This document shows positions 17,701 through 25,459 of a DNA stretch of 35,830 bases, piece after piece. Source of the DNA: a bacterium (GTDB lineage: Bacteria > CSSED10-310 > JAFGSJ01); contig JAFGSJ010000125.1 in the NCBI GenBank assembly GCA_016934675.1, positions 1-35,830 of the forward strand, read 5' to 3'. Position 1 is the stretch's first letter. Each line of letters opens with the position of its first letter. The notes beneath the pieces are model-generated. The model had not been told where the DNA came from. It made no database searches and saw only the letters and a program-made list of their open reading frames with translations. The translations under genes were made by a program, and so were the position numbers.

Positions 17701-18494
17701 GGGAAATGACCGAACTGCAAACAAACCTCGAAACCAGCCGACGTCTGCACCTGCAACGCCAGCAAGACCTCGATTCTTTCCAGCGGGATAATGCCCGACC
17801 TCCCGTGACACTCGAAGAACTCGAGCACACATTACACCAGATCACGTCTCAGAAAAAAGATGTCGAGGAGCAACTGAAACAGGTCCAGCTCAGTCACATG
17901 CTCCTGAAAAAGCAAATGGAACAGGCCGCTGAACTCGAACGGGAACTGGACCTATTGAAACGGTCGAGTGCCCATTGGCTCGAACTGAATGATTTGATCG
18001 GCCATCATTCCGGACAGACATTCCGAACCTTTGCCCAAAGCCTGACCCTGAAACATCTGGTCCATTTCGCTAACCGGCATCTGGCCCGGCTGGCTCCACG
18101 CTTCCGTCTGGTCCAGGCCCAAGGCACCGGGCTCGAAGTCCTGGTCCTGGACCTCGATCAGGCCGGTGAACAACGCTCGATTAACTCCCTGTCCGGCGGC
18201 GAAACGTTTCTGGTCTCACTGGGCCTGGCCCTGGCCCTGGCCGAGCTCTCTAGCGACCAAACCCGCATCCAGACATTGTTCATCGATGAAGGCTTCGGCA
18301 CTCTCGATGCCGAAACACTCGATCAAGCCCTGGCTGCCCTCGAAATTCTCCAGGCCCAGGGCAAAAAAATAGGACTGATCTCACATGTTCCCGCACTCCA
18401 GGAACGCCTATCGAGTCTGATCAGAATTACTCCCCGAGGCACCGGCCGCAGCAGCCTCACTATCGAACAAGGCACCCCGGACCTCGCCCTGTAA
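14724..18494 (+). CDS. sbcC: SbcC/Rad50-family ATPase with zinc hook
   Basis: SbcC is the SMC-like ATPase partner of SbcD. The 1256-residue product begins with an ATPase half carrying Walker A G37-P-T-G-S-G-K-S44. Long Gln/Glu/Leu-rich coiled coils follow on both sides of the zinc hook C610-P-V-C613 ('GEPCPVCGSREHP'). The second ATPase half carries the ABC signature L1156-S-G-G-E1160 and Walker B ending at D1188-E1189 ('LFIDEGFGTLD'). The coiled coils produce several long antisense open frames that are not genes. The start ATG is immediately after the sbcD stop. Size is at the upper end for bacteria, owing to the coils. No terminator is evident after the stop. Confidence 0.95.
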   Translation: MRILSIAGMNIRSLYGSFEIDFSREPLLGSGMFGIVGPTGSGKSSVLDALCLALYGTCPRLQDIRSETRLQELSGNDARTAMSHGATEARAEVTFEVRNHLYRALWRVKRAHGKRQGRIQNATRELVDLTDEKTLASGLKPVEKAIVVVIGLTFEQFSRSVLLAQGQFAAFLQAPADERAKLLETITGLDIYTQLSIKAHEKAREIKDQFRIHQSKLGDLKLPSPDELTGLEQTKTDLIRQLEHMEKEQDTLKKYGLWFEHNSRLEQFLEQALTKHQQAVQHNEQAQNRRLLLERINKVIGLRTELDRAEQGQTNLEQARAVLQDQITKCNELQISCDLLKQDLDHASQQFLQEQDRQQNEKPLLDQARKLDTILEQKAEVVRTQENNWQSASTELKQMEKEKRALEQKIRKLEKSLAQHREWLEQNEKRADLAEQKPLWLDALTKTAHNQSLIRTTRTQLDQVQVDLDFMVRKRDAQEQVAATLEQEAQAVQHSLQTEQDHLDRHQEQYPSEQIEATVELVHDADHLLKALLDRNERQHKLTELLETCRQKISLENEHALASAEQLKQLRLELENVLGQISAKEQTLDRLRTQFEAVDFRKRLESGEPCPVCGSREHPWAHELPPDKNFIDREQDELVLLKKKSQELTHNRTELEKQLVSREETIRNEQKRLAEADTELHVLAAEHTDLYRDLVDRVAQSHLHIMIAEKTLDLKKDRATFETVRTRLLDQKKKAEQARTQQKKLAEALNRLHRQLEEKRLALDAARTARDQSRQDCQKTLKEKETLEGKLHDAQRHWTEFIDRFDPLFGTIVPGWSDQARNDLEQIEQQLVRSVLEYTEKKQRLAEHEQEHQALETARENCARNLDTMTDRVKTLEQEYQQGRAALETIRDQRRQLFEGQAVATIEQQWSRTLADLDRNTSKLRHKEQEQREQLQKLNARREKALEDLDLRKNEAEQAEIFLTQALGKRGLSKKEADELKQYTPEAVEQLDREMTELQTNLETSRRLHLQRQQDLDSFQRDNARPPVTLEELEHTLHQITSQKKDVEEQLKQVQLSHMLLKKQMEQAAELERELDLLKRSSAHWLELNDLIGHHSGQTFRTFAQSLTLKHLVHFANRHLARLAPRFRLVQAQGTGLEVLVLDLDQAGEQRSINSLSGGETFLVSLGLALALAELSSDQTRIQTLFIDEGFGTLDAETLDQALAALEILQAQGKKIGLISHVPALQERLSSLIRITPRGTGRSSLTIEQGTPDLAL

Positions 18495-18554
18495 AAGATC
18501 AAATCTTCACGTTTCCTAATAATCCCACCATCACACAAGAAATACAGCTTGTTC

Positions 18555-18623
18555 TTTTGACAGGATAACAGGATGAACAGGATATTGTATCGATACCATG
18601 AGAATCACTCTGTAATCAGGCAC
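18555..18623 (+). repeat. Imperfect direct repeat, copy 1
   Basis: The copy starts with 20 bases that are identical in copy 2 (18933-19004): TTTTGACAGGATAACAGGAT. It later shares the block CATGAGAATCA-TCTGT followed by TCA-GCAC. Between these the copies differ by substitutions and a 3 bp length change. Inside, the word ACAGGAT occurs three times with 1-2 base spacers, a style seen in dispersed 'acaggat' repeats of many bacterial genomes. Confidence 0.7.
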
Positions 18624-18780
18624 CTCAAACAGTTCATCAGGGGTCCGGTCTGTATGCTGATCGAAACGAATCTGGTCCGGTTTGAACAACGCCACGATCA
18701 ACAGGAAAAAAATGTCCCATCTCATTCACATTCTGATTTACCAGCCTGTCTCCTTCCATCCATCGATGTATTTTCATCCC

Positions 18781-18808
18781 CTCCTGACTCCTGTCTCCTG
18801 TCTCCTGA
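18781..18808 (+). repeat. Short tandem heptamer array
   Basis: Four head-to-tail copies of CTCCTGW (A, T, T, A at the last position) occupy 28 bases, followed by a broken copy CTTCT. It lies between the two direct repeats in the same spacer. Confidence 0.75.
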
Positions 18809-18932
18809 CTTCTCAAAGATTTTTGCGTTTGACTGTCCCTCCTTTCACATATTCATGGACACGAACTTCGGAAATAAATAGAGAAGAGACGAGGGCTGGG
18901 GCGTCTTCTTGATTACCAAGAAGTGCAACCCT

Positions 18933-19004
18933 TTTTGACAGGATAACAGGATTGACTGGATGTTCTTTGTCAGGTTGCATGAGAATCAATCTGTGCTCAA
19001 GCAC
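18933..19004 (+). repeat. Imperfect direct repeat, copy 2
   Basis: Second copy of the element at 18555-18623, in the same orientation and 378 bases downstream. The leading 20 bases are identical; the remainder is conserved in blocks, notably CATGAGAATCA. The copies are too diverged for recent duplication of the whole segment but too similar for chance. Confidence 0.7.
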
Positions 19005-19059
19005 ATAAAGAAAAGGATTTCCTCTGATCTGCTGTTTCTGCTATACTTGACTGTAGAGT

Positions 19060-19087
19060 TTGTGGGAGTTAAGGTTGTCTGTATAAA
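19060..19087 (+). promoter_or_regulatory. Weak promoter candidate for the M48 gene
   Basis: TTGTGG (19060-19065) and TATAAA (19082-19087) are 16 bases apart, ending 37 bases before the ATG. A second TTGACT lies a little upstream at 19047 but has no well-spaced -10. Confidence 0.25.
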
Positions 19088-19123
19088 AAGTCGCGGCATT
19101 GCGGCAGATACACGAGGTGAAGC

Positions 19124-20176
19124 ATGAAAAATAAGGGTGGTGTGCATGTCAAAGAGAAAAAGAGGTTTCCCCGGATCAGTTCGCTTTCGTTCGAGCATCC
19201 GACCGATGCGGCCGCTCTGGTGGCCTTGAGGAAGCTGCCTGGGATCGACAAGATACTCCGGTTTCTGTTCGGCATGATCCAGGAGAAGCGGACCCGACTC
19301 TTTTTCCTCTCGTCCTCGGTCCGGGTTACGGACAAGCAGTTCAATTACGTGCATGATTTATTTATCGAAGCGTGCGAGATTTTGGACATCGAGCACCGTC
19401 CCGAGTTATTCATCGCCCAGACGCCGTTTGCCAATGCATTCGCTTTTGGGATTGACCGGCCGTTCGTTATTGTCAATTCGGCCCTGATCGACATGCTCGA
19501 ACCCGCTGAACTGCAAGTGGTCCTCGCCCATGAATTGGGGCATGTCGTCTCGAATCATATGCTCTATTACAGTATTCTGCTGACGCTGACCAATCTGCTG
19601 CGGCTGGGAGGTTTAGGCATTCCCTTCGGTAATCTGGCCCTGTATGCTTTTGTGGCGGCGCTGCACGAGTGGTTCCGCAAGGCTGAACTGACCAGCGACC
19701 GGGCCGCTCTTCTGGTCAGTCAGAACATAGATACCTGCTTCAAGATGAAGATGAAATTTGCGGGCGGCAGGCATACCGAACATATGAGTGTCGAAGAGTT
19801 CTTCAGTCAGGCAGATGAATATGAAAGCCACGGCGATGTGGTCGACTCGATTTACAAGATACTGAACAATTGGCGGGCGACCCATCCGCATGTTGTGGCC
19901 CGCATGCGCGAGCTGAATCGCTGGTATGAACAGGGAAATTACCGCGATATCCTGGCCGGTGATTATATTTCGCGAGACAGCGAGGCCCATGCCGACATGT
20001 CCGACACCTGGAAGAATGCCTTTCAGAACCTGAAACAGGATATCGATGACAGTGGAGATACCCTGACCCGTTTCGTGTCAGAATTGTTCGATGCTGGGGG
20101 AAATATCGTTAATGCGGGTGCTGGTTTCTTTAAAAACATCTTCTTCGGGGGGAGCGAGAGTAAGAAGGACGTGTGA
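19124..20176 (+). CDS. M48-family zinc metalloprotease
   Basis: This 350-residue protein has the zinc-binding motif H136-E137-L-G-H140 ('LAHELGHVVSNH') and the third ligand E188 in 'ELTSDRAALL' with the supporting Asp192, the pattern of M48 (HtpX/Ste24-like) peptidases. A hydrophobic stretch follows the HELGH helix (about 145-170), and there may be a weak membrane association; no cleavable signal peptide is seen. The N-terminal 60 residues resemble the helical pre-domain of stand-alone bacterial M48 proteins, and the C-terminus (about 300-345) is an acidic then Gly-rich tail. Such enzymes usually act in membrane or envelope protein quality control. The start has GAGGTG upstream. It is monocistronic, facing pruA across a hairpin. 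Confidence 0.85.
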   Translation: MKNKGGVHVKEKKRFPRISSLSFEHPTDAAALVALRKLPGIDKILRFLFGMIQEKRTRLFFLSSSVRVTDKQFNYVHDLFIEACEILDIEHRPELFIAQTPFANAFAFGIDRPFVIVNSALIDMLEPAELQVVLAHELGHVVSNHMLYYSILLTLTNLLRLGGLGIPFGNLALYAFVAALHEWFRKAELTSDRAALLVSQNIDTCFKMKMKFAGGRHTEHMSVEEFFSQADEYESHGDVVDSIYKILNNWRATHPHVVARMRELNRWYEQGNYRDILAGDYISRDSEAHADMSDTWKNAFQNLKQDIDDSGDTLTRFVSELFDAGGNIVNAGAGFFKNIFFGGSESKKDV

Positions 20177-20181
20177 AAAGA

Positions 20182-20210
20182 ACAGTCAGCCCCGCCTCGA
20201 GGCTGACTGT
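20182..20210. terminator. Bidirectional terminator between M48 gene and pruA
   Basis: ACAGTCAGCC (20182-20191) and GGCTGACTGT (20201-20210) form a perfect 10 bp stem with a 9-base loop. It sits six bases after the M48 stop and 12 bases before the end of the convergent pruA. T-rich sequence follows on the plus strand (TTTCTACC.. TTCTTTATT) and a short U-tract (TTCTTTTC) on the minus strand, so it can serve both genes. Confidence 0.75.
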
Positions 20211-20222
20211 TTCTACCATTCT

Positions 20223-21860
20223 TTATTCCTGGTCCATGAAGGCATAACGATAATCGACTGGTGGAACAAAGGCCTCTTTGATAGCCCTCGGACTGACCCA
20301 ACGCAGCAGATTCAGGTGACTGCCTGCCTTATCGTTCGTGCCGCTGCCCCGGGCTCCGCCAAAAGGTTGTTGCCCGACCACGGCCCCGGTCGGTTTATCA
20401 TTAATGTAAAAATTACCGGCACAGTGTTTCAATGCTTGCTCCGCCTTGATGATCGCCTTGCGGTCCGTCGCGAAAATGGCTCCGGTCAGAGCATAGGGTG
20501 AAGTATTGTCACAGAGACGGAGCGTTTCTTCAAATTTCTGGTCGTCGTAGACATACACGGTCAGGACTGGTGCAAAAATCTCCTCTTCCATGGTCACAAA
20601 ACGAGGATTGGTCGTTTCGATGATCGTGGGACGGACGAAGTAGCCCTTAGAATTATCGCCAGTCCCGCCAGCAATGACCTCGGCCTCGTTACTCTTCTGG
20701 GCCAGGTTGATATATTTCATAGTCGTCTCGAAACTGTTCTGATCGATAACTGCGCCCATGAAGTTCCTGAAGTCACAAATATCGCCCATTTTCAGGCTTT
20801 CGGTCATGTCCTGCAGCAACGGTTTCAGTTTTGACCATATGGACGAAGGAACATACATTCGCGAGGCGGCGGAGCACTTTTGGCCCTGGTATTCGAACGC
20901 GCCCCGAATTGCTGCCACCGCGACTTCTTCATGATTAGCGCTGGAATGGACAAAAATAAAATCCTTGCCCCCCGTTTCGCCGACGCATTTGGGATACGAC
21001 CGGTATTTTCTGATGTTTCCGGCAATTCGTTGCCAGATCGAGCCGAAGACAGCTGTCGATCCGGTGAAATGTATCCCGGAAAACAATTCGGAGTCGATGG
21101 CCGGATCACCGATGTTGCCGCCCCGCCCGGGCAGGTAATTGATGATACCGTCCGGCAGGCCCGCTTCCTTGAGCATGACCATGAGATAATAATTCGAGAG
21201 CACAGAGGTCGAGGCAGGTTTCCAGAGTACGGTATTGCCCATGATTGCCGGGGAAAGGGGCAGGTTTCCGGCGATCGAGGTGAAATTGAACGGAGTCACC
21301 GCCAAGACGAATCCCTCGAGCGCCCTGTACTCTATTCTGTTCCAGACCCCCTTGGCATTATGGACTTGCTGGGTCCGATAAATTTCCTGGAGATAGTGGG
21401 CATTGAAGCGGTAAAAGTCGATCAGTTCACAGGCCGCATCGATCTCGGCCTGATGGCAGGTTTTGCTTTGTCCGAGCATGGTTGCGGCATTGACGATCTG
21501 CCTGTATTTCGTCGAGAGCAGTTCACCGGCCTTCAAAAAGATCGAGGCCCGCTGGTGCCAGTCCATTTCCTCCCACTCGCTTTTAGCGGCCATGGCTGCC
21601 TGTATGGCCATTTCAACTTCCTTTTGACCGCCGAGATGACAGACACCCAGAACATGTTTGTGATCGTGGGGCGTGACAATATTCATGGTTTTGCCAGTCC
21701 GGACCTCTTTGCCGCCGATAATCAAGGGGATTTCTATCTGTTGACTGCTCTGGCGGACCAGCTCTTTCTTCAGAGTTTCCCGCTCATGAGTCCCGGGAGC
21801 ATACGATAAAACCGGCTCATTTTCTGGACGGGTCAAGGTAAAGATTGCATTTGTCGACAT
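20223..21860 (-). CDS. pruA: L-glutamate gamma-semialdehyde (P5C) dehydrogenase
   Basis: The enzyme oxidises glutamate-gamma-semialdehyde (from P5C) to glutamate with NAD+, the second step of proline breakdown and the end of ornithine/arginine catabolism. The 545-residue product resembles the stand-alone group-1 (eukaryote-like) P5C dehydrogenases: an N-terminal 'YAPGTHERETLKKEL' region, 'AVTPFNFTSIAGNLP', 'GNTVLWKPAST', the catalytic-Glu region 'GETGGKDF', and the nucleophile Cys329 in 'YQGQKCSAASRMY'. A conserved 'QQPFGGARGSGTNDKAG' ends the fold. The start has an excellent ribosome binding site (GAGGAGG). It is the last of three minus-strand genes, after an ALDH7-type dehydrogenase and PutP; no proline dehydrogenase is in the window. 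Confidence 0.93.
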   Translation of the reverse strand: MSTNAIFTLTRPENEPVLSYAPGTHERETLKKELVRQSSQQIEIPLIIGGKEVRTGKTMNIVTPHDHKHVLGVCHLGGQKEVEMAIQAAMAAKSEWEEMDWHQRASIFLKAGELLSTKYRQIVNAATMLGQSKTCHQAEIDAACELIDFYRFNAHYLQEIYRTQQVHNAKGVWNRIEYRALEGFVLAVTPFNFTSIAGNLPLSPAIMGNTVLWKPASTSVLSNYYLMVMLKEAGLPDGIINYLPGRGGNIGDPAIDSELFSGIHFTGSTAVFGSIWQRIAGNIRKYRSYPKCVGETGGKDFIFVHSSANHEEVAVAAIRGAFEYQGQKCSAASRMYVPSSIWSKLKPLLQDMTESLKMGDICDFRNFMGAVIDQNSFETTMKYINLAQKSNEAEVIAGGTGDNSKGYFVRPTIIETTNPRFVTMEEEIFAPVLTVYVYDDQKFEETLRLCDNTSPYALTGAIFATDRKAIIKAEQALKHCAGNFYINDKPTGAVVGQQPFGGARGSGTNDKAGSHLNLLRWVSPRAIKEAFVPPVDYRYAFMDQE

Positions 21861-21920
21861 AAACGACCTCCTCGTGTCGCAACGAACACAGTTACATTCA
21901 ACAATACATACAGGGAACAG

Positions 21921-21942
21921 GACTGGCTCATTGACCAGTCCC
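21921..21942 (-). terminator. Possible hairpin terminator after the ALDH7 gene
   Basis: GGACTGG (21921-21927) and CCAGTCC (21936-21942) form a perfect 7 bp stem with an 8-base loop, about 50 bases beyond the ALDH7 stop. On the minus strand it is followed by TGTTCCCTGT, a weak U-tract, so it could be an attenuator or merely a structured spacer. Confidence 0.4.
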
Positions 21943-21994
21943 GATCATTTTCCTGGAAGAATATGTGAGTTCTTAACCGTCGAGGCGGTTCCGG

Positions 21995-23542
21995 TTAAAT
22001 CTTGAAATCGATACCCTGGGCCAGGGGCAGGTCTTTACTCCAGTTGATGGTATTGGTCTGGCGGCGCATATAGGCTCGCCAGGCATCCGACCCGGATTCT
22101 CTGCCGCCGCCGGTCTCTTTTTCACCACCGAATGCTCCGCCGATTTCAGCCCCGCTCGTGCCGATATTGACATTGGCAATCCCGCAATCCGAACCGCATT
22201 GGGACAGCCATAGCTCGGAATAGCGGAGATTATTGGTGAAAAGTGCGGAACTTAATCCTTGAGGCACATCATTGTTGTAGAAGATCGCATCCTCGATCGT
22301 ATCATACTCGATGATATAGAGCAGGGGCGCGAAGGTCTCTTCTTTGACGATGGGCATCGTATTTTTCACTTCGGCAATGGCCGGTTCGATGTAATAACCG
22401 TTCTCATAGCCCGGAATGGTGAGTTTCTTACCACCACACAGGATCGTGCCGCCCTGCTCCTTGACCTTCTCCATGGCCGCGAGCATATCGTTGATCGCTG
22501 ATTCATCGACCACGGGTCCAACGAGAATATTTTCATCGAGCGGGTTCCCGATTTTCAACTGGCGGTAAATATTTTTCAAAGAATTCACGAATTTGTCTTT
22601 GATTGATTTCTGAATGATCACTCTTCGGGTCGAGGTACATCTTTGGCCCGCGGTCCCAACTGCCCCAAAGACCACAGCCCGGAGGGCCATATCCAGATCG
22701 GCTTCCTCGGCGATGATGACGGCGTTGTTGCCGCCCAGTTCGAGCAGCGAGCGGCCCAGACGTTCTGCCACCGTGCGGCTGATCTGGCGGCCCATCTTGG
22801 TGCTCCCGGTCATGCTGATCAGCGAAACCCTCGGATCGTTGACCATGGTATCACCGACGTCCCTGCCCTTACCGATGATCATGGAGAAAATCCCATCGAT
22901 ATCGTATTTATCAACGACCGGGGCCAGAATGTTCTGCACGGCTATGGCGGTCAACGGTGTCTTTGAACTCGGTTTCCAGATGATTGCGTCGCCGCACACT
23001 GCCGCCAAAAGTGCATTCCAGGACCAGACCGCGACCGGAAAATTGAAGGCAGTGATCACACCGACGATGCCTAGTGGATGCCACTGTTCATACATTCTAT
23101 GGTTCGGCCGTTCACTGTTCATGGTCAAACCATACAACTGGCGACTGAGACCGAGGGCGAAATCAGCGATATCGATCATTTCCTGAACCTCGCCTTTTCC
23201 TTCGGCCAGTATTTTGCCCATCTCCAGGGTCACGAGTTGACCGAGGGCATCCTTGTGTTTCCTCAAGGCATCGCCAATCTCGCGCACGATCAGGCCCCTT
23301 TTGGGCGCAGGCATTGTTTTGAATTTTTTAAAAGCCTCGGCTGCCCGTTGGGCAACAATTTCATATTCTTCCTTAGTTGCCTGGGTTACCGTGGCAATAA
23401 GCTTGCCGTCAATCGGCGAAATACAGGGCAGTTCTTTGCCCGTAGTCTTGATCCAGCCTCCGCTCGAACCGGTGGTCGCACCGTCATTCTTGTCTTTGAG
23501 GCCAAGTTGAGCAAACAGCTTCTCGGTTGTGAGATGATCCAT
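21995..23542 (-). CDS. Antiquitin-type (ALDH7) aldehyde dehydrogenase
   Basis: ALDH7 enzymes oxidise alpha-aminoadipate semialdehyde (piperideine-6-carboxylate) in lysine breakdown, and some act on other aldehydes. The 515-residue product shows the ALDH7-specific stretch 'HRMYEQWHPLGIVGVITAFN', then 'NFPVAVWSWNALLA', 'IIWKPSSKTPLTA' and 'SLLELGGNNAVII', with catalytic Cys302 in 'TAGQRCTSTRR'. It ends in the typical 'GGEKETGGGRESGSDAW' region. I place the start at the ATG at 23542, preceded by AAAGGAG seven bases away, rather than a start 14 codons upstream that lacks such a site. It is upstream of pruA with a 134 bp gap. Lysine specificity is inferred from subfamily only. Confidence 0.88.
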   Translation of the reverse strand: MDHLTTEKLFAQLGLKDKNDGATTGSSGGWIKTTGKELPCISPIDGKLIATVTQATKEEYEIVAQRAAEAFKKFKTMPAPKRGLIVREIGDALRKHKDALGQLVTLEMGKILAEGKGEVQEMIDIADFALGLSRQLYGLTMNSERPNHRMYEQWHPLGIVGVITAFNFPVAVWSWNALLAAVCGDAIIWKPSSKTPLTAIAVQNILAPVVDKYDIDGIFSMIIGKGRDVGDTMVNDPRVSLISMTGSTKMGRQISRTVAERLGRSLLELGGNNAVIIAEEADLDMALRAVVFGAVGTAGQRCTSTRRVIIQKSIKDKFVNSLKNIYRQLKIGNPLDENILVGPVVDESAINDMLAAMEKVKEQGGTILCGGKKLTIPGYENGYYIEPAIAEVKNTMPIVKEETFAPLLYIIEYDTIEDAIFYNNDVPQGLSSALFTNNLRYSELWLSQCGSDCGIANVNIGTSGAEIGGAFGGEKETGGGRESGSDAWRAYMRRQTNTINWSKDLPLAQGIDFKI

Positions 23543-23682
23543 GGTTTTTCTCCTTTGCAATACCGGCAGACCGGACCTTTTCAAGCCCGACCCATTGGTC
23601 CGCTATCCATGGCTGCCGCTTTAGGACAGAAGACTTCAGAGTTTTGTGTTTGAGGCTTTAGAGCCTTGAAGTTAAGAAGATC

Positions 23683-23711
23683 ACAGTAAGACAGCTCTAG
23701 GTAAATGTAAA
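23683..23711 (-). promoter_or_regulatory. Possible promoter of the ALDH7-pruA genes
   Basis: On the minus strand TTTACA (23711-23706) is followed after 17 bases by TACTGT (23688-23683). Spacing is ideal and both hexamers are fair matches to sigma-70. The leader to the ATG would be about 135 bases. Confidence 0.3.
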
Positions 23712-23789
23712 GGCTCCCCACAAAACTTTTTCGCCCGCGATTTGCTCAGGAGGATCACTTTTGAGAGCGTCTCACTCACGTGCCTTGTT

Positions 23790-25211
23790 TCATTTACGGG
23801 TCCGGATCAGTGAGACCACAATAATCGCGATCATAGCAAAAAGGAAGCTGGTAAGTCTCGAGGTGACCAGGGCATCCAGAGTCGTGATACTCGACCAGAT
23901 AATGGTGGTTAATGTCCCAGTCAACATACCGGCTATGACCCCGGGACCGGTCGTCCTTTTCCAGAGCAGGGTCATCAGGATGACCGGACCGAATGATGAG
24001 CCGAGTCCGGACCAGGCATAGGAAACCATGGCAAAAATCAGTTTATCGGAATACAGCGCGAGGAGAATACCAGCGATACCGACTGATAGTGTGATCAGGC
24101 GTGAAAAGGTGACGAGAGCCCGGTCAGACAAATCACGTTTCAAGGTCTTGCGATAAAAGTCCTCGATGATTGCCGACGAGATGACAAGCAATTGGCTGTC
24201 CGCCGTCGACATCATGGCTGCGATTGCTCCGGAAATGAGTATGCCCGCGATCCACCCGGGCATGAGTTCCGTCACGAGAGCGGGCATGACCTGTTCCCGG
24301 TCGCTGAAGAAATCAGGCCCGTGTAGGGCCAGGGCCAACAAACCGATAAAGATGGCACCTGTGAAAGCTGGGATGGCCCAGGTAATGGCTATTCGACGCC
24401 CGATCCGGATTTCCCGTGCTGATCGGATGGCCATGAATTTGGTCAACAAGTGTGGTTGCCCCATGTAGCCGAGGCCCCATGAAAGTCCGCCGATAACGGC
24501 AGCGATACCAGCCCAACCCGATTTGCCGGCGGTATAACTGCCAATTACACCGGGAGCATTCGACACGGCCTCGCTTAATGATAAACCCTGCGAAACGAGC
24601 TCGTAATAGGCGATGCAGGGCAAAACTATCAGGGTCGTGATCATCAGAAAACCCTGGATCAGATCGGTCCAGGCAACCGCCAAGAAACCGCCCATCATGG
24701 TATAGCAGACGATGACCGAGGCCCCGATGATCATCCCCCAAAAGATTGGAATGTCGAAGGTGACATTCAGGACCTTGCCGGCACCGTTCATCTGGGCCGC
24801 CAGGTAAAACGTAAAAAAGAAAATGATGATCAGCATGGCCAGAGCACGAATTGTTCGAGCATACTCACCGAAACGCACGGCCAGATATTCAGGCAGGGTA
24901 ATGGCCTGGCAGTCCTCCGTCTCGATCCGGAGACGCTCGGCGATAACATACCAGGAAAAAATGATACCCGCTACACAACCGACTGCAGTCCAGACCTCGA
25001 CAAGCCCGACCGCCAGGGCGGCACCGGGTAAACCGAGTAACAACCAAGCCGACTCGGCACTGGTCCTTTCCGAGAATGAGCCCAACCAGGGACCCAGTTT
25101 CCGACCGCCCAGATAGTAATCCAGTGTTGATTTATTCAAACGCCAGGTGAAAATACCCACAGTCAGCATGATACATAGATAGATTATCAGTCCAGCCAAG
25201 ATAGCAGTCAT
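23790..25211 (-). CDS. putP: Sodium/proline symporter-like permease (SSS family)
   Basis: This 473-residue polytopic protein of the sodium:solute symporter family has about 13 hydrophobic helices. PutP-like landmarks are 'DYYLGGRKLGPWLGSFSERTSAESAW' (in part), 'GLSWGLGYMGQPHLL' with 'KFMAIRS', and 'ISGAIAAMMSTADSQLLV'. These place it with Na+/proline (PutP) transporters rather than pantothenate or glucose SSS members. It would import proline with Na+ and fits the P5C dehydrogenase downstream. A 247 bp gap separates it from the ALDH7 gene, so it may have its own transcript. The start ATG has only a weak GAGGC upstream. Confidence 0.85.
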   Translation of the reverse strand: MTAILAGLIIYLCIMLTVGIFTWRLNKSTLDYYLGGRKLGPWLGSFSERTSAESAWLLLGLPGAALAVGLVEVWTAVGCVAGIIFSWYVIAERLRIETEDCQAITLPEYLAVRFGEYARTIRALAMLIIIFFFTFYLAAQMNGAGKVLNVTFDIPIFWGMIIGASVIVCYTMMGGFLAVAWTDLIQGFLMITTLIVLPCIAYYELVSQGLSLSEAVSNAPGVIGSYTAGKSGWAGIAAVIGGLSWGLGYMGQPHLLTKFMAIRSAREIRIGRRIAITWAIPAFTGAIFIGLLALALHGPDFFSDREQVMPALVTELMPGWIAGILISGAIAAMMSTADSQLLVISSAIIEDFYRKTLKRDLSDRALVTFSRLITLSVGIAGILLALYSDKLIFAMVSYAWSGLGSSFGPVILMTLLWKRTTGPGVIAGMLTGTLTTIIWSSITTLDALVTSRLTSFLFAMIAIIVVSLIRTRK

Positions 25212-25371
25212 GAATGCCTCGCTTTGTTATCGGGTCCCCTCATTTTTTTCACACTATACCGGACCAAAGTAACCAAGTCAAGAACCGAGCCGGTGCGTGC
25301 AGTCTCATATCAATGACTCCCCCTCATGTTCAGTGAAGGTAAATCACACGCAGTACGACGCACACGATTCA

Positions 25372-25398
25372 TTGACAAACAAGAACTTCAGATATAGC
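25372..25398 (+). promoter_or_regulatory. Possible promoter of the sulfatase-like gene
   Basis: TTGACA (25372-25377) is a consensus -35, but the nearest -10-like sequence TATAGC (25393-25398) is only 15 bases away. It lies about 60 bases before the ATG at 25460. The rest of the 248 bp spacer 25212-25459 shows nothing else. Confidence 0.3.
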
Positions 25399-25459
25399 CT
25401 TTTTTAATATCCTCACGATTTGTTTTCCGATTATGCAAAAAATTTGAAGGTCTGTCCTT

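Larger units (their letters stand above)
18495..19123. other. Repeat-bearing intergenic region, no gene seen
   Basis: This 629 bp stretch separates sbcC from the M48 protease gene. Short open frames here lack ribosome binding sites and recognisable content. It holds two imperfect copies of a ~70 bp direct repeat and a short tandem heptamer array, each listed separately, and a possible promoter near 19060. The composition is AT-richer than the flanks and it looks like an accumulation site for small non-coding repeats. Confidence 0.7.

Noticed and set aside
18573..18912. Short frames (about 75-100 codons) in the spacer after sbcC
   Set aside because: They span the repeats and heptamer array, lack ribosome binding sites and show no conserved content.
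18495..19123. CRISPR-like array
   Set aside because: Only two diverged copies of the ~70 bp element and one short heptamer run; no regular repeat-spacer pattern.
20880..21809. 309-codon plus-strand frame opposite pruA
   Set aside because: The opposite strand encodes a complete P5C dehydrogenase with catalytic residues; this frame has no motif.
21973..21998. TTAACCG/CGGTTAA inverted repeat at the end of the ALDH7 gene as a terminator
   Set aside because: It overlaps the stop codon, has only a 7 bp AT-containing stem and no U-tract after it; kept as chance.
23543..23584. Upstream extension of the ALDH7 gene by 14 codons
   Set aside because: The ATG at 23542 has AAAGGAG at ideal spacing, and the extension has no homology to the family.
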